Positions 7,607-17,858 of a stretch of 64,000 nt of DNA are shown here, in pieces. The stretch is from Anaerolineae bacterium (GTDB lineage Bacteria > Chloroflexota > Anaerolineae > Caldilineales > Caldilineaceae): positions 175,881 to 239,880 of the forward strand of contig JAUIHI010000007.1 of assembly GCA_030432295.1 (NCBI GenBank), written 5' to 3'. Both the position numbers and the translations under genes were made by a program. Positions within the stretch are counted from its first letter, which is position 1; each line of letters begins with the position of its first letter. Under the pieces are notes generated by a model. The model was not told the origin of the DNA and did no database searches. It saw nothing but the letters and a program-made list of their open reading frames with translations.

Positions 7607-8353
7607 CTACATCATTACCAGACCGCCGTCAACCGACAGCACTTGCCCAGTGATAAAGCCAGCCCGTTCGCTGGCAAGAAAAGCCACGGCCCAGGCCACC
7701 TCTTCCGGTTCACCCAAGCGGCCTACGGGCGTCTGGGCAATGGTGGCGGCCTTCTGTTCGTCGCTCAGCACATCGGTCAGGGCAGTCGGGATAAAGCCGG
7801 GAGCCACCGCATTGATGGTGATATTGCGGCTGCCGACTTCCCGGGCCAGGCTCTTTGTAAAGCCAATAACACCCGCTTTGCTGGCCGCGTAGTTGGCCTG
7901 TCCGGCTTGCCCGGCCAGCCCCACTACACTGGTGATATTGATGATGCGGCCACCCCGACGGCGTACCATTCCACGCAGCGCGGCTTTGGTCACATTGAAA
8001 ACGCTGTCCAGATTGGTCTCAATAACTGTATCCCAGGCATCCTTTTTCATCGTCAAAAGAAGGGTGTCCCGGGTCGTGCCCGCATTGTTGACCAGAATGT
8101 CCAGGGGGCCAAGTTCGGCTTCCACCGCTTTGACCAACTGGGCAGATGCGTCAAAATCGCTCACATCCGCCTGGAAGACGGCGCACTTTCCGCCCGCGGC
8201 CTGAATTTCGGCGGCGATGGCGTTGGCCCCTTCCGGGTTGCTGCGATAGTTGATGCCGACGGCCGCGCCCTGGGCTGCAAACTCTTTGGCGATGGCGGCT
8301 CCGATGCCGCTGCTGCTGCCCGTGACGAGGACGACTTTACCGGAAAAATCCAT
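7607..8353 (-). CDS. fabG: 3-oxoacyl-[acyl-carrier-protein] reductase
   Basis: NADPH-dependent reduction of beta-ketoacyl-ACP in type II fatty-acid synthesis. The 248-residue SDR protein has VLVTGSSSGIG at the N-terminus (cofactor loop), NNAG, the catalytic Ser (TSVVGLAGQ) and YAASKAGV (Tyr-x3-Lys), and ends with DGGLVMM. The start is the ATG at 8351-8353 with AGGAAAG upstream. Preceded by fabD and followed by nusB on the same strand; fabH, fabF and acpP are not in the window. Confidence 0.96.
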   Translation of the reverse strand: MDFSGKVVLVTGSSSGIGAAIAKEFAAQGAAVGINYRSNPEGANAIAAEIQAAGGKCAVFQADVSDFDASAQLVKAVEAELGPLDILVNNAGTTRDTLLLTMKKDAWDTVIETNLDSVFNVTKAALRGMVRRRGGRIINITSVVGLAGQAGQANYAASKAGVIGFTKSLAREVGSRNITINAVAPGFIPTALTDVLSDEQKAATIAQTPVGRLGEPEEVAWAVAFLASERAGFITGQVLSVDGGLVMM

Positions 8354-8377
8354 GAAACGCTTTCCTGTTTCTAGAAT

Positions 8378-8400
8378 AGCCACTGATGAACACTGATAAA
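8378..8400. repeat. CACTGATGAACACTGAT word, inverted twin of 22486-22508
   Basis: These 23 bases, just upstream of the fabG start, are identical to the reverse complement of 22486-22508 upstream of ybaB. Related words occur in 18244-18318 and near 42995. Confidence 0.75.
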
Positions 8401-8487
8401 ACAGGGATAAATTTGTCTCTGCGCGTTCGTGCCGTCCGCTATTATACCCCACTCCCGTCAGAGGCGAAAGCTGATTGGGTGGCCTGC

Positions 8488-8526
8488 AAAAAAGACCTGC
8501 CAGGTTTAAGAAAACCTGGCAGGTCT
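8488..8526 (-). terminator. Intrinsic terminator after fabD, CCTGCCAGG hairpin family
   Basis: A perfect 15-bp stem (8493-8507 with 8512-8526) around a 4-base loop is followed on the minus strand by six T (plus-strand A run 8488-8493). It sits seven bases after the fabD stop. The same stem, with one compensating base-pair change, lies inside the dehydratase gene at 35918-35951. Confidence 0.85.
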
Positions 8527-8532
8527 CACCAT

Positions 8533-9516
8533 TTACACCCGAAAGCGGGCGATAAAAGCTTCGACACCCGCCGGATCGGCCACGCTCAGTCGCTCGCTCT
8601 TGCGGGCAATGCGCTTCATCAGTCCGGACAGCACATCGCCGGGGCCGACTTCTACAAATGTCTCCACCCCCGCGTCCACCGCGTGCTGCATAGAGGCTGT
8701 CCAGCGCACACTGCCGGTCAACTGGGCCACCAGTTCGGCGCGGATGGCGTCGGCACTGGTGAGGGGCGCGGCGCTGGTGTTGCCGATGACAGGCGCAACC
8801 GGCGGGTGAATCGGCGTCGCGTCGATGGCCGCCTTCAGTTCTGCCGCGGCCGGGGCCATCAGCGGGCTATGAGCGGCAATACTCACGGCCAGTGCTACGA
8901 CTTTGCGTGCGCCCGCGGCGGCCAGGTCAGCCATAGCCCGCTCCATTCCCGTCCGGTCGCCGGAGATGACGATCTGTCCAGGGCAATTGTCGTTGGCAAC
9001 CTGGACAATGCCACCGGTCGCAGCCTGGGCATCGGTGCACACCTGGGCCACCACTGCTTCGTCCAGGGCCAAAATCGCGGCCATCAGCCCCGGGGAATTC
9101 TGGCCGGCTTCCTTCATCAGCCGTCCCCGCTCCCGCACCAGGCGCAGACCGTCGGCAAAAGTGAGGCTGCCCGTAGCCACCAGCGCGGAGTATTCGCCCA
9201 TACTGTGGCCCGCAAAAAATGTGGGCGTGGGCAGGTGATTACCCAGTTCGCTTTGCAGCGCGGCCAGGGTGGCTGTGCTCGCGGCCAGGAGCGCAGGTTG
9301 GGCGTTGATGGTATCGGTCAAGCTCTCTTCGGGTCCGTCAAAGCAGAGCGCGCTGAGAGAAAAGCCCAGCACATCGTCGGCCTCTTCAAAGATCGCCTTG
9401 GACGCGGGGTAGTGCCCGACCAATTCGCTGGCCATGCCGACTGCCTGGCTGCCCTGGCCGGGAAAGAGCAGAGCGAGGGGCGTTGGATTGTCCCCATAGA
9501 CGAATGCTTCAGCCAT
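8533..9516 (-). CDS. fabD: Malonyl-CoA:ACP transacylase
   Basis: Loads malonate from CoA onto acyl carrier protein. The 327-residue protein shows LLFPGQGSQAVGM, the nucleophile elbow GHSMGEYSAL (Ser), a conserved Arg in LVRERGRLM, and the His of AAHSPLM, and ends in the standard GPGDVLSGLMKR region. The ATG at 9514-9516 is preceded by AGGAGGAGAG; an ATG at 9537 is possible but lacks a binding site. A hairpin separates it from rpmF upstream. Confidence 0.96.
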   Translation of the reverse strand: MAEAFVYGDNPTPLALLFPGQGSQAVGMASELVGHYPASKAIFEEADDVLGFSLSALCFDGPEESLTDTINAQPALLAASTATLAALQSELGNHLPTPTFFAGHSMGEYSALVATGSLTFADGLRLVRERGRLMKEAGQNSPGLMAAILALDEAVVAQVCTDAQAATGGIVQVANDNCPGQIVISGDRTGMERAMADLAAAGARKVVALAVSIAAHSPLMAPAAAELKAAIDATPIHPPVAPVIGNTSAAPLTSADAIRAELVAQLTGSVRWTASMQHAVDAGVETFVEVGPGDVLSGLMKRIARKSERLSVADPAGVEAFIARFRV

Positions 9517-9539
9517 CTTTCTCTCCTCCTGGCTCATCC

Positions 9540-9574
9540 AGAAGTTCGACTTTTTAGAAGAAAGTCGAACTTCT
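9540..9574. repeat. Perfect hairpin, AGAAGTTCGACTTT family
   Basis: 14-bp perfect stem (9540-9553 with 9561-9574) around a 7-base loop. Family members: 29014-29047, 33588-33620 and 54959-54991. Confidence 0.9.
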
Positions 9575-9583
9575 GCTCATAAC

Positions 9584-9622
9584 AAATAGGGGACTCGGCC
9601 TGAGTGCCGACATCCCCTATTT
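9584..9622. repeat. Hairpin between rpmF and fabD
   Basis: AAATAGGGGA pairs with TCCCCTATTT, with a nearly complete inner stem CTCGGC/GCCGA. It directly follows the previous hairpin, giving two stem-loops in tandem in the rpmF-fabD gap. Confidence 0.8.
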
Positions 9623-9651
9623 GCTGGTCGTCAATTCCAATCCAGACCCAC

Positions 9652-9849
9652 TTAAGCCGTTGCGGTGTCGTCAACATCCAACACTTGCAGCCGACCGCCG
9701 TAGGAGCCACAGCTTGGGCAGACCCGGTGGGGCAGGGTCTTCTTACCACACTGCTGGCAATTCACCAGGTGGGGAATGCCGATGGCATCGTGGGCGCGGC
9801 GGCGATCCCGACGGCCTTTGCTCAATTTACGCTTGGGTTGCGGTCCCAT
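9652..9849 (-). CDS. rpmF: 50S ribosomal protein L32
   Basis: 65 residues with the basic N-terminus MGPQPKRKLSKGRRDRRRAHD and a zinc-ribbon type centre CQQC...CPSC that marks the zinc-containing L32 form. Start ATG 9847-9849 with a GAGAAA-type binding site. It follows the YceD (DUF177) gene, a very conserved bacterial pairing, and precedes fabD. Confidence 0.95.
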   Translation of the reverse strand: MGPQPKRKLSKGRRDRRRAHDAIGIPHLVNCQQCGKKTLPHRVCPSCGSYGGRLQVLDVDDTATA

Positions 9850-9905
9850 AACCAGTTTCTCCTTTGGTACAAAAATCCAGCACAAGTGCGGTTCGGTTTG
9901 TTGTC

Positions 9906-9955
9906 TTCAACCAATCAGCCGACAGTAAATTTGTTGACTGGTTGATTAGTTGGTT
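9906..9955. repeat. Imperfect hairpin, TTGATTGG family
   Basis: Left arm CAACCAATCAGCC and right arm GGTTGATTAGTTGG pair imperfectly. The right arm contains the stop codon of the YceD gene (9946-9948). Confidence 0.65.
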
Positions 9956-10530
9956 TCTTCTGTGTCGTTCTTTTGTAACTCCAGCAGCGCGGCCCAACGG
10001 GGGTCTACGGCTGGCTGATCGTCTGTCTCGTCCAAATCGGCGTGGACCTCCGCCATCTCGCTCATCCGCTCGGCAAAGTTTGGACAATTCTCCGGGTCGG
10101 CGAAAGCGCAACGGGGAATCATCGGCATAGCCAGCCACGTGCTCTGGCGCAATACTTCGCTGATGTCCAGGATGTGGTGATCGTCGATGAGCAGGGCAAA
10201 ATCTTCCAGATCTTCGCTCTGCCCCTCAAACTCATCCGGCAGCAGAAAGCGACCAGTGGTCACTTCTGTCAGCGGTCGAAAGCTCTCTTCAAACGAGATT
10301 TCAATCTGGGCGGGAATCGGTTCCAAACAACGGCCACAATCCACCTGTACAGTTGCATCGAACTGCCCGGAGGCCAACACTCCGCTGTGGGTGCGTAACA
10401 GACGCAATGTGCCTGTCAAATTCGAGAGCGGAATCAATTCTGGGTCCAACCCAATCAGGCTTTCGTCCAACTGATAGGTGCGGGTGGCACCGATCTGTTC
10501 TTTCAAAAGCTGGGCAACGTTGAACTGCAT
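9946..10530 (-). CDS. yceD: YceD/DUF177 family protein
   Basis: 194 residues. The family accompanies rpmF in most bacteria and has been linked to 23S rRNA accumulation; the molecular action is unclear. Visible features are VQVDCGRCLEPI (first CxxC), an acidic central region with DEFEGQSEDLEDFALLIDD, and RCAFADPENCPNF (second Cys pair), as in DUF177 proteins. Start ATG 10528-10530 follows AAGGAG. It is the first gene behind the perfect promoter at 10617-10645. Confidence 0.9.
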   Translation of the reverse strand: MQFNVAQLLKEQIGATRTYQLDESLIGLDPELIPLSNLTGTLRLLRTHSGVLASGQFDATVQVDCGRCLEPIPAQIEISFEESFRPLTEVTTGRFLLPDEFEGQSEDLEDFALLIDDHHILDISEVLRQSTWLAMPMIPRCAFADPENCPNFAERMSEMAEVHADLDETDDQPAVDPRWAALLELQKNDTEETN

Positions 10531-10616
10531 CACGAAACTCCTTATGTCGCGCTCCACAAATACAGCCGGTGTCCAAGCGTGGCCCCACGGCTGCATATAC
10601 ACGCAGACAGACGAAC

Positions 10617-10645
10617 ATTATAGAATGGGGATGATCTCCTGTCAA
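10617..10645 (-). promoter_or_regulatory. Perfect consensus promoter for yceD-rpmF-fabD
   Basis: TTGACA (10640-10645) and TATAAT (10617-10622) on the minus strand, 17 bases apart: an exact sigma-70-type consensus. The leader would be about 80 bases. Confidence 0.88.
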
Positions 10646-10744
10646 AACCGGGGTGGGGTGAATTTCGACAGAGTATGGCAAAAGTGATAAGATTGTTCGG
10701 GTGCGCGGGCGTTATCGTAGTTTCCACAGTTTTATGTGTGAAAA

Positions 10745-10773
10745 TTGACATATCTACCAAAATCGTCTATACT
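10745..10773 (+). promoter_or_regulatory. Promoter of the suf operon
   Basis: TTGACA (10745-10750) and TATACT (10768-10773), 17 bases apart. It lies 44 bases before the regulator start. Autoregulation by the encoded iron-sulfur regulator is plausible but no operator was identified. Confidence 0.85.
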
Positions 10774-10816
10774 CCTCCTAACGTCGCCTGCATTGACCGC
10801 AAATTAGGGATTGTTA

Positions 10817-11470
10817 ATGACATTCGCATTAGGAACTGATACAGAATCACCGGCCTGGCAGATTGTAGAATATTTGCAACGCAATGCCTCGGCCACTATT
10901 AAAGAGTTGGAAGGGCTGCTGGGTGTTACCCCCTCTGCCGTGCGCCAACACTTGGCCGGGCTACAGGCCGCTGGCTATGTGGCGCGCAGCACAGCCAATA
11001 GCGGTGTGGGGCGACCCTATCACATTTATACAGCCACCGAAGAGTCACGGCATCTGTTTGACTGCCATTGCGACGACTTGGCCCTGACAATGCTGGAAGA
11101 GATGTTTGAGATGGTGGGGCCGGACAACATCACCCATCTTCTGAAGCGGGTGAGCGGACGGCTGGCAAACCGTTATGCTGGCTCGGTCAAATCACCGGTC
11201 TTGTTGAACCGGGTGCAGGAGATGGCCGGTGTGTTGGGTAAATTGGGTGTCCTGACCGATGTAATCGCCCACGACACCGACACGATTATGCTGAAAACTT
11301 ATAATTGCCCCTATCACGAATTGGCCCAGGAACACCGGCAGATTTGCGATATGGACCAGGAAATGATGCAGCAGGTGCTGGGCCACGACGTGGCGCTGAA
11401 TGCCTGCATTATGGATGGGGACGGGGGCTGTTCTTTTACCGTCACCAAAGATAGAACCGTTTACTCGTAA
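10817..11470 (+). CDS. sufR: SufR-like winged-helix iron-sulfur regulator
   Basis: 217 residues. An N-terminal winged helix (about residues 15-70; ATIKELEGLLGVTPSAVRQH) is followed by a helical middle and a C-terminal cluster of cysteines: Cys164 (YNCPYHE), Cys177 (ICDMD), Cys197 and Cys205 (GGCSF). This layout matches the SufR/DeoR-like regulators that sense cluster status and repress suf genes. It heads the operon and has its own promoter just upstream. The ATG at 10817 is preferred over a TTG at 10811. Which cysteines hold the cluster is inferred from position only. Confidence 0.88.
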   Translation: MTFALGTDTESPAWQIVEYLQRNASATIKELEGLLGVTPSAVRQHLAGLQAAGYVARSTANSGVGRPYHIYTATEESRHLFDCHCDDLALTMLEEMFEMVGPDNITHLLKRVSGRLANRYAGSVKSPVLLNRVQEMAGVLGKLGVLTDVIAHDTDTIMLKTYNCPYHELAQEHRQICDMDQEMMQQVLGHDVALNACIMDGDGGCSFTVTKDRTVYS

Positions 11471-11486
11471 CACTGCAACAAAAGAG

Positions 11487-11556
11487 AAACCACGAAGTCA
11501 CGAAGTCACAAAGAAAAGCAAAAAAGCCCTTCGTGTCTTTGAGTCTTAGTGGTTGT
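11487..11556. repeat. Imperfect hairpin, CACGAAG word family
   Basis: AACCACGAAGTCACGAAG on the left pairs with CTTCGTG...GTGGTT on the right with internal mismatches. Lies between sufR and sufC. Confidence 0.75.
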
Positions 11557-11600
11557 ATTCTCTGGCGAGGCAAATTTCATTTCAAGGAGTTAAGACAACA

Positions 11601-12419
11601 ATGAGCGTTTTGGAAATCCGCAATCTCCACGCAACTGTGGGCGACACAGAAATTCTCAAAGGCGTGAACCTGACCCTGCGCAGCGGGGAGATCCACGCGA
11701 TGATGGGGCCGAACGGCTCTGGCAAGTCCACCCTTTCCTACATTATTGCCGGCCATCCCCACTACCAGGTCACCGAAGGCGATATTCTGCTGGACGGTGA
11801 GAGTATTCTGGATATGGAAGCCGACGAGCGGGCGCGGGCCGGTATCTTCCTGGCCTTCCAATACCCGGTGGCTGTGCCCGGTGTCAGTGTTGCCAACTTC
11901 CTGCGCACGGCTGTCTCGAATGTGCGGGGCTATACCGAAGCCGATAAGAATGGCAACGAGAACGGCAGCAGCGGCGTCATCGGCAGCAATCTGATGCCCA
12001 TGCGCGAGTTCCGCCGGGAGCTGACCAGCAAAATGAAGGAATTCAATGTGGATTCCAGCTTTGCCCGGCGCTACCTGAACGACGGCTTCTCTGGTGGCGA
12101 AAAGAAGCGCACAGAAGTATTGCAGATGGCGATGCTGGAACCCAAATTTGCCATTCTGGACGAATCCGACTCCGGCTTGGACATCGACGCCCTGCAAGTG
12201 GTCTCCGATGGCATCAACAAACTGGCCACGGAGAACCGGGGCTTCCTGCTCATCACCCACTACCAGCGCATTCTGAACTACGTGAAGCCGGACTTTGTGA
12301 GCATTTTCTTCAACGGGCGTATCGTCAAGACCGGCGGCCCGGAAGTAGCCCAAATGTTGGAAGAACGGGGCTACAAGTGGGTGGAAGAGGAATTGGTCGG
12401 CGGAATGGTCCCGGCGTAA
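11601..12419 (+). CDS. sufC: Fe-S assembly ATPase SufC
   Basis: ABC-type ATPase that drives the SufBCD scaffold. 272 residues; Walker [10 protein letters not shown] near residue 36, Q-loop AFQYP, signature SGGEKKR, Walker [13 protein letters not shown] and the switch His in [11 protein letters not shown] 11601 has AAGGAG upstream (11584-11589). The order sufC-sufB-sufD and the missing SufA and SufE are normal for this branch. Confidence 0.97.
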   Translation: MSVLEIRNLHATVGDTEILKGVNLTLRSGEIHAMMGPNGSGKSTLSYIIAGHPHYQVTEGDILLDGESILDMEADERARAGIFLAFQYPVAVPGVSVANFLRTAVSNVRGYTEADKNGNENGSSGVIGSNLMPMREFRRELTSKMKEFNVDSSFARRYLNDGFSGGEKKRTEVLQMAMLEPKFAILDESDSGLDIDALQVVSDGINKLATENRGFLLITHYQRILNYVKPDFVSIFFNGRIVKTGGPEVAQMLEERGYKWVEEELVGGMVPA

Positions 12420-12434
12420 ATAAATAGGATAACT

Positions 12435-12461
12435 GTGGGGGCGAGCAAGCAACGCCCCTAC
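12435..12461. repeat. Small hairpin, GTAGGGGCG word family
   Basis: GTGGGGGCG (12435-12443) pairs with CGCCCCTAC (12453-12461) with one mismatch. Same word as the 24-bp hairpin at 61978-62031. Confidence 0.75.
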
Positions 12462-12482
12462 TGACCCAAAGGAGAAATTCGC

Positions 12483-13898
<1,416 letters not shown>

Positions 13899-13908
13899 GA
13901 GATGACCG

Positions 13909-13985
13909 GCTGAAAGGGTGACAAGGTGCAGGGGCGCAGCAATCCCCCTCACTTTGTCACCCCTTCGCCTTGTCATCTTGTCATA
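13909..13985. repeat. Hairpin between sufB and sufD
   Basis: AAGGGTGACAAGGTG pairs with CACTTTGTCACCCCTT around GGGG/CCCC; outer bases GATGAC and GTCATC also pair. Total about 77 bases. Confidence 0.75.
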
Positions 13986-13993
13986 GCATAAGG

Positions 13994-15346
13994 ATGGCGA
14001 ACGTGAGCGTATTGGTAAAAGAACCCGAAGCAATGGAAGCCGTGACCGCGGCGGCTGATTACAGTGAAGAGAGCGTGCGGGCACTGTCTGCGCGGCGCGG
14101 CGAACCCGGCTGGATGTTGGATTTCCGTCTGGCGGCCTGGCGCACTTTCGAGGCGATGCCCTGGCCCAAAAGCACAGACGAAGCCTGGCGACGAACCCGG
14201 CTGACCGGCTTCGCGCTGAAGAATTTCACCGCCTATGCCACGCCCCAGAGCGAAAGCAAGCGGGACGACCTGAGCGAACTGCTACAAAGCGAGTTGGGCG
14301 AGATGGAGAGCGCGGCCAGTGTTGTCTTTCAAGACGGCGGCGTGCTCTATCGCAATGACAACCCGGAACTGGCCGCCCAGGGCGTGATCTTCACTGATCT
14401 GCAGAGCGCTGTGCTGGAACACCCGGAACTGGTCCGTCAATATTTTATGACCCAGGCCGTGAAGCCAGAGCACAATAAATTCACCGCGCTCCACGCGGCC
14501 CTGTGGGACACGGGTATATTTGTCTACGTGCCCAAGAACGTGACCGTCGAATTGCCCTTGCAAGCGATTCTGCACCAGAATCCCGGCCTGGGCGGCTATC
14601 ATCACACACTGCTGGTGGCAGATGAAGGCAGCCACGTCACGGTTGTGGACGATCTGCTCGGCGGCAAAGATGGCATGCAGAGCGGCGTCATTGAACTGGT
14701 GATGAAGGACAATTCGGTTGTCCGTTATATGAATCTGCAGGACTTCGACCACAGCGCCTGGAATTTCCTGACCGGGCGGGCGATGATGGGCCGGGATACG
14801 GACCTACGCTGGATTCAGGTTAGCTGGGGCAGCCGCACCACCAAAGCCTTCTTGGACCTGGAACTGAACGGGCCGGGCGGTCACGGCGAACTGTTGGGGC
14901 TTTATTTCCCCATCGGTCGCCAGCACATCGACCACCAGACATTGCAGATTCACAATGCACCCAACTGTTTCAGCGATCTGCTCTTCAACGGCGCGCTGAA
15001 AGACCGGGCGCACAACGTCTATATGGGCATCATCAAAGTGCTGCCCGACGCCCAGAAGACCGACGCTTTCCAGCGCAACGGCAATCTGGTGCTGGATGGC
15101 ACAGCCCGAGCCGACAGCATCCCTGGCCTGGAGATCGAGGCCGACGATGTGCGCTGCACCCACGCGGCCACTGCGTCCCAGGTGGAGGACGAATACGTCT
15201 TCTATCTGATGGCACGGGGATTGACCCGTCCCCAGGCAGAGCGTATGATTGTGCAGGGCTTTTTCCAGGAAGTGCTGGATCGGGTTCCTGTGGAATCTGT
15301 ACAGCACAAGCTAGAACGGGTCATTGAACGTAAAATCGGCGGATAG
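13994..15346 (+). CDS. sufD: Fe-S assembly protein SufD
   Basis: Partner of SufB in the SufBC2D scaffold; needed for iron entry. 450 residues with the same beta-helix fold: FVYVPKNVTVELPLQAIL, NAPNCFSDLLFNGAL and the final RPQAERMIVQGFFQEVLDRVP. The sequence AAGGATGGCGAACGTGAGC offers an ATG at 13994 or, better spaced from AAGGA, a GTG at 14003; I give the longer form. The segment HNVYMGIIKV and KTDAFQRNGNLVL are typical SufD/SufB C-terminal strands. Confidence 0.95.
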   Translation: MANVSVLVKEPEAMEAVTAAADYSEESVRALSARRGEPGWMLDFRLAAWRTFEAMPWPKSTDEAWRRTRLTGFALKNFTAYATPQSESKRDDLSELLQSELGEMESAASVVFQDGGVLYRNDNPELAAQGVIFTDLQSAVLEHPELVRQYFMTQAVKPEHNKFTALHAALWDTGIFVYVPKNVTVELPLQAILHQNPGLGGYHHTLLVADEGSHVTVVDDLLGGKDGMQSGVIELVMKDNSVVRYMNLQDFDHSAWNFLTGRAMMGRDTDLRWIQVSWGSRTTKAFLDLELNGPGGHGELLGLYFPIGRQHIDHQTLQIHNAPNCFSDLLFNGALKDRAHNVYMGIIKVLPDAQKTDAFQRNGNLVLDGTARADSIPGLEIEADDVRCTHAATASQVEDEYVFYLMARGLTRPQAERMIVQGFFQEVLDRVPVESVQHKLERVIERKIGG

Positions 15347-15354
15347 GAAAATTA

Positions 15355-15407
15355 GTTGATTGGTTGATTGGGGCGAAGTATACCAGTCAACCAATCAACC
15401 AATCAAC
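15355..15407. repeat. Perfect hairpin, TTGATTGG family
   Basis: 17-bp perfect stem (15355-15371 with 15391-15407) around a 19-base loop, between sufD and the rhodanese gene. Confidence 0.88.
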
Positions 15408-15427
15408 CACTTTTCACGGAGAGTTCC

Positions 15428-16279
15428 ATGAGCGACAAAGGCTACGTACACCCCGAAGTTTTGGTCAGCACCGATTGGGTGGCTGCGCACGGCAACGACG
15501 CCAATGTGCGCGTGTTGGAATCGAATGAAGATGTGCTTCTTTATGACACTGGCCACATTCCTGGTGCGCAAAAGATTGACTGGCAAGACGACCTGAACGA
15601 CGCACTCGTGCGGGATTACATCGGCAAGGATGCCTTTGAGAATCTCATGCGCAAACTGGGCGTGAGCAACGACACGACAGTCGTCTTCTACGGCGACAAG
15701 TCTAACTGGTGGGCCACCTACGCCTTTTGGGTCTTCCAACTCTTCGGCCACACCAACGCCAAAGTGATGGATGGCGGCAGGCAGAAATGGATCGACGAAG
15801 GCCGGGAACTGACACGGCAAAAACCCAGTGTCACCCCTAGCAACTACGTGGCACAGGAGCGCAACGACGCACCAGTGCGTGCCCTGCGTAGCGATACCCT
15901 GGCCCATCAGGCCGCGGGCAAGCCCCTGGTGGATGTGCGCAGTCCCGCGGAATACCGGGGCGAACTGCTGCACATGGTGAACTATCCCCAGGAGGGCGCG
16001 CTGCGGGGCGGTCACATTCGGGGCGCGAGGAATGTGCCCTGGGCACGGGCAGCCAACGAAGACGGCACATTCAAGAGCGCAGCCGATCTGCGGGCCATCT
16101 ATGAGACCGAGCAGGGGCTGAAGCCCAGCGACGACATTGTGGCCTATTGCCGCATTGGCGAACGCAGCAGCCATAGCTGGTTTGTGCTAAAATATCTGTT
16201 GGGCTATGAAAAAGTCCGCAACTATGACGGCAGTTGGACCGAATGGGGCAATGCGGTCGGCCTGCCGATTGAACGATAA
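15428..16279 (+). CDS. Two-domain rhodanese-type sulfurtransferase
   Basis: Likely 3-mercaptopyruvate or thiosulfate sulfurtransferase. 283 residues with two rhodanese domains; the C-terminal one carries the active-site loop CRIGERS with Cys241. Conserved [12 protein letters not shown] and [12 protein letters not shown] mark the two domains. It lies between sufD and sufS, so it could feed sulfur to the SUF scaffold alongside SufS (inference). The ATG at 15428 follows GGAGAG. Confidence 0.92.
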   Translation: MSDKGYVHPEVLVSTDWVAAHGNDANVRVLESNEDVLLYDTGHIPGAQKIDWQDDLNDALVRDYIGKDAFENLMRKLGVSNDTTVVFYGDKSNWWATYAFWVFQLFGHTNAKVMDGGRQKWIDEGRELTRQKPSVTPSNYVAQERNDAPVRALRSDTLAHQAAGKPLVDVRSPAEYRGELLHMVNYPQEGALRGGHIRGARNVPWARAANEDGTFKSAADLRAIYETEQGLKPSDDIVAYCRIGERSSHSWFVLKYLLGYEKVRNYDGSWTEWGNAVGLPIER

Positions 16280-16283
16280 AACG

Positions 16284-16347
16284 ATTGGATATTGGGTATT
16301 TGGGTATTCCGTTTTCCCAACGAAATACCTAATACCCAATATCCAAT
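16284..16347. repeat. Perfect hairpin, TATTGGGTATT family
   Basis: 17-bp perfect stem ATTGGATATTGGGTATT (16284-16300) with 16331-16347. Same vocabulary at 22949, 32452, 48698 and 63461. Confidence 0.88.
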
Positions 16348-16361
16348 AGACCGGAAAAACA

Positions 16362-17606
16362 ATGAACGGTTCACAGAGCATCACCGTCGATCCAAAAATT
16401 TCTTCCCTCCGCTCCCTCTTCCCTGTACTGGAACGCCAGGTCCACGGCAAGCCGCTGGTCTATCTGGACAACGCGGCCACGACACAGAAGCCCCTGGCCG
16501 TCATCGAGTCCATGGACAACTATTACCGCCACTACAACTCGAATATTCACCGGGGCGTGCACAGCCTGAGCGAAGAGGCAACTGCCGCCTATGAGGGGGC
16601 AAGGGAGCGCATCGCCCGTTTTATCAACGCGGCCAGCGACCGGCAGACGATCTTCACTCGCAATGCCACCGAAGCTATCAATGTGGTGGCCCACAGTTGG
16701 GGCCGTGCCAATTTGGGGCCAGGCGACGAAGTGCTGATTACGGAGATGGAGCACCACAGCAATATCGTCCCCTGGCAGATTATGCAGGAGCAGTTGGGCT
16801 TTACATTGCGCTATGTGCCCATCACCGACGGCGGGCTGCTCGACCTGAGCGAACTGGATACACTGCTCAACGAGCGCACAAAACTTTTTGCCTTCGTCCA
16901 CGTGAGCAATGTGCTGGGCACAGTCAACCCCGCCGCGGAACTGGTGAAGGCGGCTCACGCGGTCGGTGCGTTGGCGCTGATCGATGCCAGCCAGAGCGTG
17001 CCCCACATGCCCGTAGACGTGCAGGCTCTCGACGCGGACTTCCTCGTCTTCAGCGGTCACAAGCTGTGCGGGCCGACGGGTATTGGCATTCTTTACGGCA
17101 AGCGGGACCTCCTGGAAGCCATGCCCCCCTTTATGGGCGGCGGCGATATGATCCGGGAAGTCAAGATGAGCGGTAGCCGCTGGAATACCCTGCCCTACAA
17201 ATTTGAGGCAGGCACACCGGCCATCGCCGAAGGCATCGGCCTGGGCGCGGCTGTGGACTTCTTGCAGGAAGTCGGAATGGATTGGATTTGGCAGCACGAA
17301 CACGCATTGACCAGCTATGCCTACGAGCGGCTGGCCCAGGTGGAAGGGCTGCACATTCTGGGGCCGGAGCAACGGGGTGGTCTCATCGCATTTACACTGG
17401 GGGAAGTTCACCCCCACGATCTCTCGGCTGTGCTGGATGCAGACGGCGTAGCCATCCGGGCCGGCCATCACTGCGCCCAGCCCATCCACGACCGGCTGGG
17501 CATCGTTGCCAGCGCGCGGGCCAGCTTCTATCTCTACAACACCTTTGAAGAAGTGGACAAACTGGTGGTAGGATTGGAGAAGGCAGGACAGATTTTTGCG
17601 TTTTGA
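16362..17606 (+). CDS. sufS: Cysteine desulfurase SufS
   Basis: PLP enzyme that takes sulfur from cysteine for cluster assembly. 414 residues; YLDNAATTQKP at the N-terminus, TEMEHHSNIVPW, the PLP lysine in SGHKLCGPTG, the active Cys in AGHHCAQP near residue 370, and RASFYLYNTFEEVD at the end. Group II (SufS) pattern. Works with SufU downstream, which in this type of operon accepts the sulfur. Start ATG 16362 after CCGGAAAAA. Confidence 0.96.
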   Translation: MNGSQSITVDPKISSLRSLFPVLERQVHGKPLVYLDNAATTQKPLAVIESMDNYYRHYNSNIHRGVHSLSEEATAAYEGARERIARFINAASDRQTIFTRNATEAINVVAHSWGRANLGPGDEVLITEMEHHSNIVPWQIMQEQLGFTLRYVPITDGGLLDLSELDTLLNERTKLFAFVHVSNVLGTVNPAAELVKAAHAVGALALIDASQSVPHMPVDVQALDADFLVFSGHKLCGPTGIGILYGKRDLLEAMPPFMGGGDMIREVKMSGSRWNTLPYKFEAGTPAIAEGIGLGAAVDFLQEVGMDWIWQHEHALTSYAYERLAQVEGLHILGPEQRGGLIAFTLGEVHPHDLSAVLDADGVAIRAGHHCAQPIHDRLGIVASARASFYLYNTFEEVDKLVVGLEKAGQIFAF

Positions 17607-17620
17607 TCGGAAGGTGAATT

Positions 17621-17827
17621 GTGGCACTAGCGCTCAAACTCACAGTCGAACAGATTTCAACGGCTATTCTACTCCTGGACAAAGAGGAAAAGACGACTCT
17701 TCGCAAGCGTCTGCCTGTCTTGATGGATGTGGATGCTGAGGAGTGGGAGGAGATGGGCTGGTTGTCTCTAGCCGAGTCTGCGTTTGATTTTTGGAATGAT
17801 CCAATCGAAGATATATACAACAATTAA
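17621..17827 (+). CDS. Small conserved-looking protein, 68 residues, unknown
   Basis: Starts with GTG at 17621, AAGG nine bases before. The acidic protein has TVEQISTAILLLDKEEKTTL, then LMDVDAEEWEEMGWLSLAE and a C-terminal NDPIEDIYNN. It reads like a predicted antitoxin-type protein that pairs with a toxin of the same kind of addiction module, but no toxin gene follows; the next gene is sufU. Its in-operon position between sufS and sufU is unusual. I do not recognise a family with confidence. Confidence 0.6.
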   Translation: MALALKLTVEQISTAILLLDKEEKTTLRKRLPVLMDVDAEEWEEMGWLSLAESAFDFWNDPIEDIYNN

Positions 17828-17858
17828 GCACTGCGTGTGACCTGAAAGATAGAAACAA

